Shown in pieces: positions 48,113 through 50,724 of a stretch of 50,724 nucleotides of DNA (its first letter is position 1; every line of letters starts with the position of its first letter). The notes under the pieces are model-generated. The model was not told where the DNA came from, searched no databases, and saw only the letters and a program-made list of their open reading frames with translations. The stretch is from JBAZHE01 sp041652555. Lineage in GTDB: Bacteria > Patescibacteriota > Patescibacteriia > Patescibacteriales > WJLG01. The DNA lies in the NCBI GenBank assembly GCA_041652555.1, contig JBAZHE010000007.1, positions 1-50,724 on the forward strand, given 5' to 3'. The position numbers were made by a program, and so were the translations under genes.

Positions 48113-49129
48113 ATGAATCCAAGAATAATGGCTAATGTTGGCTTGAGGTCGGCTGACTATGAATTGCTTAAACAAATGGCTTTGGCTGGTGTAGAAATTG
48201 CTCGTCTTAATTTTTCCCATGCTTCTAACGAACAATTGATTGAGCTTAAGGAAAATTTAAAGAAAGTTAAAGAAGAGACCGGTAAAGATGTTAAGATTTT
48301 TCAGGATCTTTGCGGTCCGCGCATCCGTGTTGGTGTTTTATCGGAAGATGTCCATATGGCTGAAGGTGAGATTTATTCTTTTGCTTATGAAAATTGTGAT
48401 GTTAAAGATAAATGCATCCCGATAGATAACGAAGAATTGATTAACGACGTTCAAGTCGGGCATCCTTTTTATTTAGTTAACGGCGCTATTGAACTTGAAG
48501 TAACCGAAATAAAAAATAATCGTATCTATGCGCGCGTAGAACGCGGCGGACATTTAACCTCCAAAAAAGGCATTAATGTTCCAATGACCAATTTGTCCGG
48601 CGGCGGTTTAACAAAGAAGGATGAAATTGATGCCGCTTTCGGTCGTGAACAAAAAGTTGATTATGTTGGCTTGTCTTTTGTGCAGACTGTCGGTGATGTA
48701 AAAAAATTAAGAAGTATTGTTGGCGATGACGTTAAAATAATTGCTAAAATAGAAAGAGCAACTGCTTTGTCGGTGATTGATGAAATAATTCAAGAATCCG
48801 ACGGTATAATGATTGCTCGCGGTGATTTGGGTATTGAAATGCCAATAGAGGAATTGCCAATTTTACAAAAAGAGCTTATTCGTCATGCTCATTGGCATAA
48901 TAAACCGGCGATTGTTGCTACGCAAATGATGCTTTCTATGGTGGAAAAATCACATCCGACTTATGCCGAAGTAACTGATGTAGCTAATGCTGTTATTGAT
49001 GGCGCTGATGTTTTAATGCTTTCCGATGAAACCGCGGTCGGTAATTATCCCTTGGAATGCGTTAAGACTATGAAAAAAATTATTAATACTACTGATGAGT
49101 ATTTTCACAGGACTAATTATTGGAATTAA
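48113..49129 (+). CDS. pyk: Pyruvate kinase, short form
   Basis: From ATG 48113, 338 residues. A-R-L-N-F-S-H (substrate/ATP site), Q-D-L-C-G-P-R-I-R, the catalytic-lysine strand K-I-I-A-K-I-E, M-I-A-R-G-D-L-G-I-E (Mg site) and K-P-A-I-V-A-T-Q-M are all present. The usual C-terminal regulatory domain is absent: the protein stops after the barrel. The last step of glycolysis (PEP + ADP to pyruvate + ATP). An upstream ATG at 48071 lies in a small hairpin (ATGCGGC/GGCCGTAT) and is not used. Confidence 0.92.
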   Translation: MNPRIMANVGLRSADYELLKQMALAGVEIARLNFSHASNEQLIELKENLKKVKEETGKDVKIFQDLCGPRIRVGVLSEDVHMAEGEIYSFAYENCDVKDKCIPIDNEELINDVQVGHPFYLVNGAIELEVTEIKNNRIYARVERGGHLTSKKGINVPMTNLSGGGLTKKDEIDAAFGREQKVDYVGLSFVQTVGDVKKLRSIVGDDVKIIAKIERATALSVIDEIIQESDGIMIARGDLGIEMPIEELPILQKELIRHAHWHNKPAIVATQMMLSMVEKSHPTYAEVTDVANAVIDGADVLMLSDETAVGNYPLECVKTMKKIINTTDEYFHRTNYWN

Positions 49130-49139
49130 TTTTTTGTGA

Positions 49140-49145
49140 TATAAT
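49140..49145 (+). promoter_or_regulatory. -10 box of the small membrane peptide gene
   Basis: TATAAT with an upstream TGTGA, 6 bases before ATG 49152. Suggests a leaderless transcript. Confidence 0.45.
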
Positions 49146-49151
49146 ATAGGT

Positions 49152-49253
49152 ATGTTTATAGACCCTAATAAGTTGGAAGTAACCGCTTTTAAAGTTTTAC
49201 TTATTGAATTTTTTTCTTTGGTAATAATATTTTTTTTATTAAAAATAGTTTAA
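49152..49253 (+). CDS. Small 33-residue membrane peptide
   Basis: M-F-I-D-P-N-K-L-E-V-T-A-F-K-V then one hydrophobic helix (L-L-I-E-F-F-S-L-V-I-I-F-F-L-L). It lies between pyk and mutM, 4 bases before the latter. Coupling to mutM is likely; function unknown. Confidence 0.5.
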   Translation: MFIDPNKLEVTAFKVLLIEFFSLVIIFFLLKIV

Positions 49254-49257
49254 AAAT

Positions 49258-50113
49258 ATGCCGGAATTACCGGAGGTGGAGACGATTAGACGAGATTTGA
49301 TTAAGAAAATCGTCGGCCGAAAAATTAAGAATATAGAAGTGAAAGATAAAAAAATCGGCGAAGCTAAAGACTTCGCCTGTTTTTTAGTTAATAAAAATTT
49401 TACAGATATAGAGAGGGTCGGAAAGCTTTTAGCCTTTAGAATAAGTAGTGGCAGTTTTTTACTTGTTCATCTAAAAATGACCGGACAATTAGTTTTTGAA
49501 GATAAAAGCGGTTTGATTGCTGGCGGACATTCAACAGCTGATAATTTTCTTTTGTATAAGTACACTAGATTTCAAATAACTTTTTTTGGCGATGGAAATT
49601 TATTTTTTAATGATTTGCGTCGTTTTGGTTATGTAAAAATTGTTTCCGTAAAAGAGTGGGAAGCGATAAAAAATTCTTACGGCATAGAGCCGTTGCAAAA
49701 AAATTTCACTTTGAAAAATTTAAAAGAAGCTTTGCAAGGGAAAAGAAACATTAAAGCAGTATTGTTAGATCAGAAAAATATTGCCGGTATTGGCAATATC
49801 TATGCGGATGAAATCCTTTTCGCCGCTAAAATAAAACCAGCTCGTCCGGCTTTTAGCTTAAAAAAATCAGAAATTGAAAAAATTTATAAAGAGGCGCGAA
49901 GAATTATATCTTTGGCTATAAAATACCGCGGCACGACTTTTAGTGACTATGTTGATGCTAGTGGCAAAAAGGGAAATTATAGTTCTTTCCTTTTGGTTTA
50001 CGGTCGAACAGGACAAGAATGCTATATTTGCNNNNNNNNNNTGCGGGAAAAAAATCCGGAAAACCAAAGTTGCCGGACGCGGTACTCATTTTTGTTCTTA
50101 TTGCCAAAAATGA
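49258..50113 (+). CDS. mutM: Formamidopyrimidine-DNA glycosylase (Fpg/MutM)
   Basis: Removes oxidised purines such as 8-oxoguanine. M-P-E-L-P-E-V-E-T-I start gives Pro1 as nucleophile and Glu2/Glu5. H-L-K-M-T-G-Q-L and the helix-two-turn-helix (I-A-G-I-G-N-I-Y-A-D-E) are present. The C-terminal zinc finger is broken by 10 N (50032-50041): C-Y-I-C before, then, in another frame, C-G-K-K-I-R-K ... G-R-G-T-H-F-C-S-Y-C-Q-K and stop at 50113. The frame change is due to the arbitrary gap length. Confidence 0.92.
50032..50041. other. Assembly gap (10 N)
   Basis: Both sides carry TGC. In Fpg the motif is C-x2-C-G, so C-Y-I-C joined directly to G-K-K-I would be normal. The contigs therefore probably overlap by at least TGC, and no bases are missing. 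Confidence 0.6.
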
Positions 50114-50182
50114 CTGCTCTTGACTTTTTCCTTAAAATTCAATAATATTCAAGTATAACTAATAAAATTTTAGATAAAAGCT

Positions 50183-50338
50183 ATGTCTCAAGACACAATG
50201 ATAAAACTGGAATGTACGGTGTGTAAGCAAAATATTCGTTTTTCCAGAAAAAACAAGAAAATCTTAAAAGAAAGATTGGAGTTAAAAAAGTATTGCAAAA
50301 ATTGCGGTAAAAATACTTTACACAAAGAAACAAAATAA
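50183..50338 (+). CDS. rpmG: Ribosomal protein L33
   Basis: 51 residues: I-K-L-E-C-T-V-C-K-Q-N and L-K-K-Y-C-K-N-C-G-K-N-T-L-H-K-E-T-K. The two Cys pairs make it the zinc-binding form of bL33. Length and ending are typical. Confidence 0.9.
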   Translation: MSQDTMIKLECTVCKQNIRFSRKNKKILKERLELKKYCKNCGKNTLHKETK

Positions 50339-50346
50339 ATTAGCAC

Positions 50347-50724
50347 ATGGAGAATGAAAGGAGGAAAATTTTATTTTCTTTAGCGGGAAAAATTTTTATT
50401 TTTCCGGTTTTGTTTTTTTTGTTATTTTTTCTTTCGGGTTGTTCTAATCCTTTAGCTAATGCCGGATTAAAAGAAGTTGATAATAAAATCGGGGAAGTTT
50501 TTGATAAATTTCAAAAGGATCAGCAGGATAAGGCGATGAATTTTTTTAATAAAAAAGAAGAGGGAGCGGCTACGACTACGGCGGAAAGTTTAACTGATGA
50601 ACAAAAAAAGAAAATAGATTCTTGGCTGGAAGAAAACGGTTATAATCGCTATGGCGATGCCAAGAATGCCATCTATACCGGTGGTACGCCATTGTTTGAT
50701 GAAGCGACCGGCCAGGCACTTGAT
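50347..50724 (+). CDS. Lipoprotein of unknown function (3' end outside window)
   Basis: Open from ATG 50347 to the last base. Signal peptide with lipobox L-F-F-L-S-G-C, then a helical charged segment (E-V-D-N-K-I-G-E-V-F-D-K-F-Q-K-D) and L-T-D-E-Q-K-K-K-I-D-S-W-L-E-E-N-G-Y-N-R-Y-G-D, a phrase often seen in small secreted proteins of Patescibacteria. Confidence 0.75.
   Translation, partial: MENERRKILFSLAGKIFIFPVLFFLLFFLSGCSNPLANAGLKEVDNKIGEVFDKFQKDQQDKAMNFFNKKEEGAATTTAESLTDEQKKKIDSWLEENGYNRYGDAKNAIYTGGTPLFDEATGQALD

Noticed and set aside
1..50724. CRISPR array
   Set aside because: No series of short repeats with regular spacers was seen on either strand, and no cas-like genes.
1..50724. TGA read as glycine (Gracilibacteria/Absconditabacteria code)
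   Set aside because: Several complete genes end normally at TGA (for example 31880, 38874, 50113) and none needs TGA as a sense codon.

Overview
The window looks like a chromosome segment of a low-GC Patescibacteria (Candidate Phyla Radiation) bacterium. The signs are AT-rich DNA with few strong ribosome binding sites on core genes, short versions of core enzymes (pyruvate kinase without its C-terminal domain), secreted proteins that share a W-Y-V-[DN]-P repeat, and serine recombinases of the type common in this group. TGA is used as a stop (for example the rSAM gene ending at 31880 and mutM), so this is not a lineage that has reassigned TGA.

Layout. Bases 1-2620 are ordinary chromosome: the 3' end of a P-type cation ATPase, an L,D-transpeptidase, the GTPase EngB/YsxC and tRNA-Ser(TGA). 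Bases 48026-50724 are chromosome again: pyruvate kinase behind a consensus promoter, a small membrane peptide, mutM (interrupted by a 10-N assembly gap), rpmG and a lipoprotein that runs off the end. The 45.4 kb between them is accessory DNA inserted at the 3' end of tRNA-Ser.

I read this accessory DNA as three related integrative elements in tandem. E1 is about 2621-15797, E2 about 15798-28670 and E3 about 28671-48025. E1 and E2 start with a large serine recombinase (pointing left) whose reading frame crosses the attachment site. All three end with a recombinase-tail-like right end. Decay increases away from the tRNA: the E1 recombinase is intact, the E2 recombinase lacks its coiled-coil segment, and E3 has lost its recombinase and initiator. 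The shared backbone is: recombinase; variable cargo; a small Excalibur-domain lipoprotein with a structured ~185-nt leader RNA behind a conserved promoter; a ~0.6-1.1 kb GC-rich region of long hairpins; a phage-replication-protein-O-like initiator with a 50-residue partner; and a ~250-285-residue protein of unknown family.

Cargo. E1 carries a GIY-YIG/DGQHR pair, a secreted trypsin-like protease with membrane partners, and a membrane signalling-like protein. E2 carries a five-gene defence-like operon: EcoRI-type adenine methylase, AAA ATPase, DUF2130, DUF262-HNH (GmrSD-like) and DUF3800. E3 carries a peptide-modification (RiPP-like) locus with two SPASM radical SAM enzymes around a 27-residue peptide and a nearby MFS exporter. 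It also has a six-gene operon (IMPase-like, archaeal-type AdoMet synthetase, AlaRS-like class II synthetase, S51 peptidase, glycosyltransferase, third radical SAM) flanked by 210-bp direct repeats, a methyltransferase, a Nudix protein, an M23 peptidase, and a second Cys-containing small peptide next to an HExxH peptidase. Each element also holds a copy of a secreted two-gene cassette (a DHxYxC / CHQHxNR protein plus a helical secreted partner) next to a polytopic membrane protein. I know of no described system with that arrangement.
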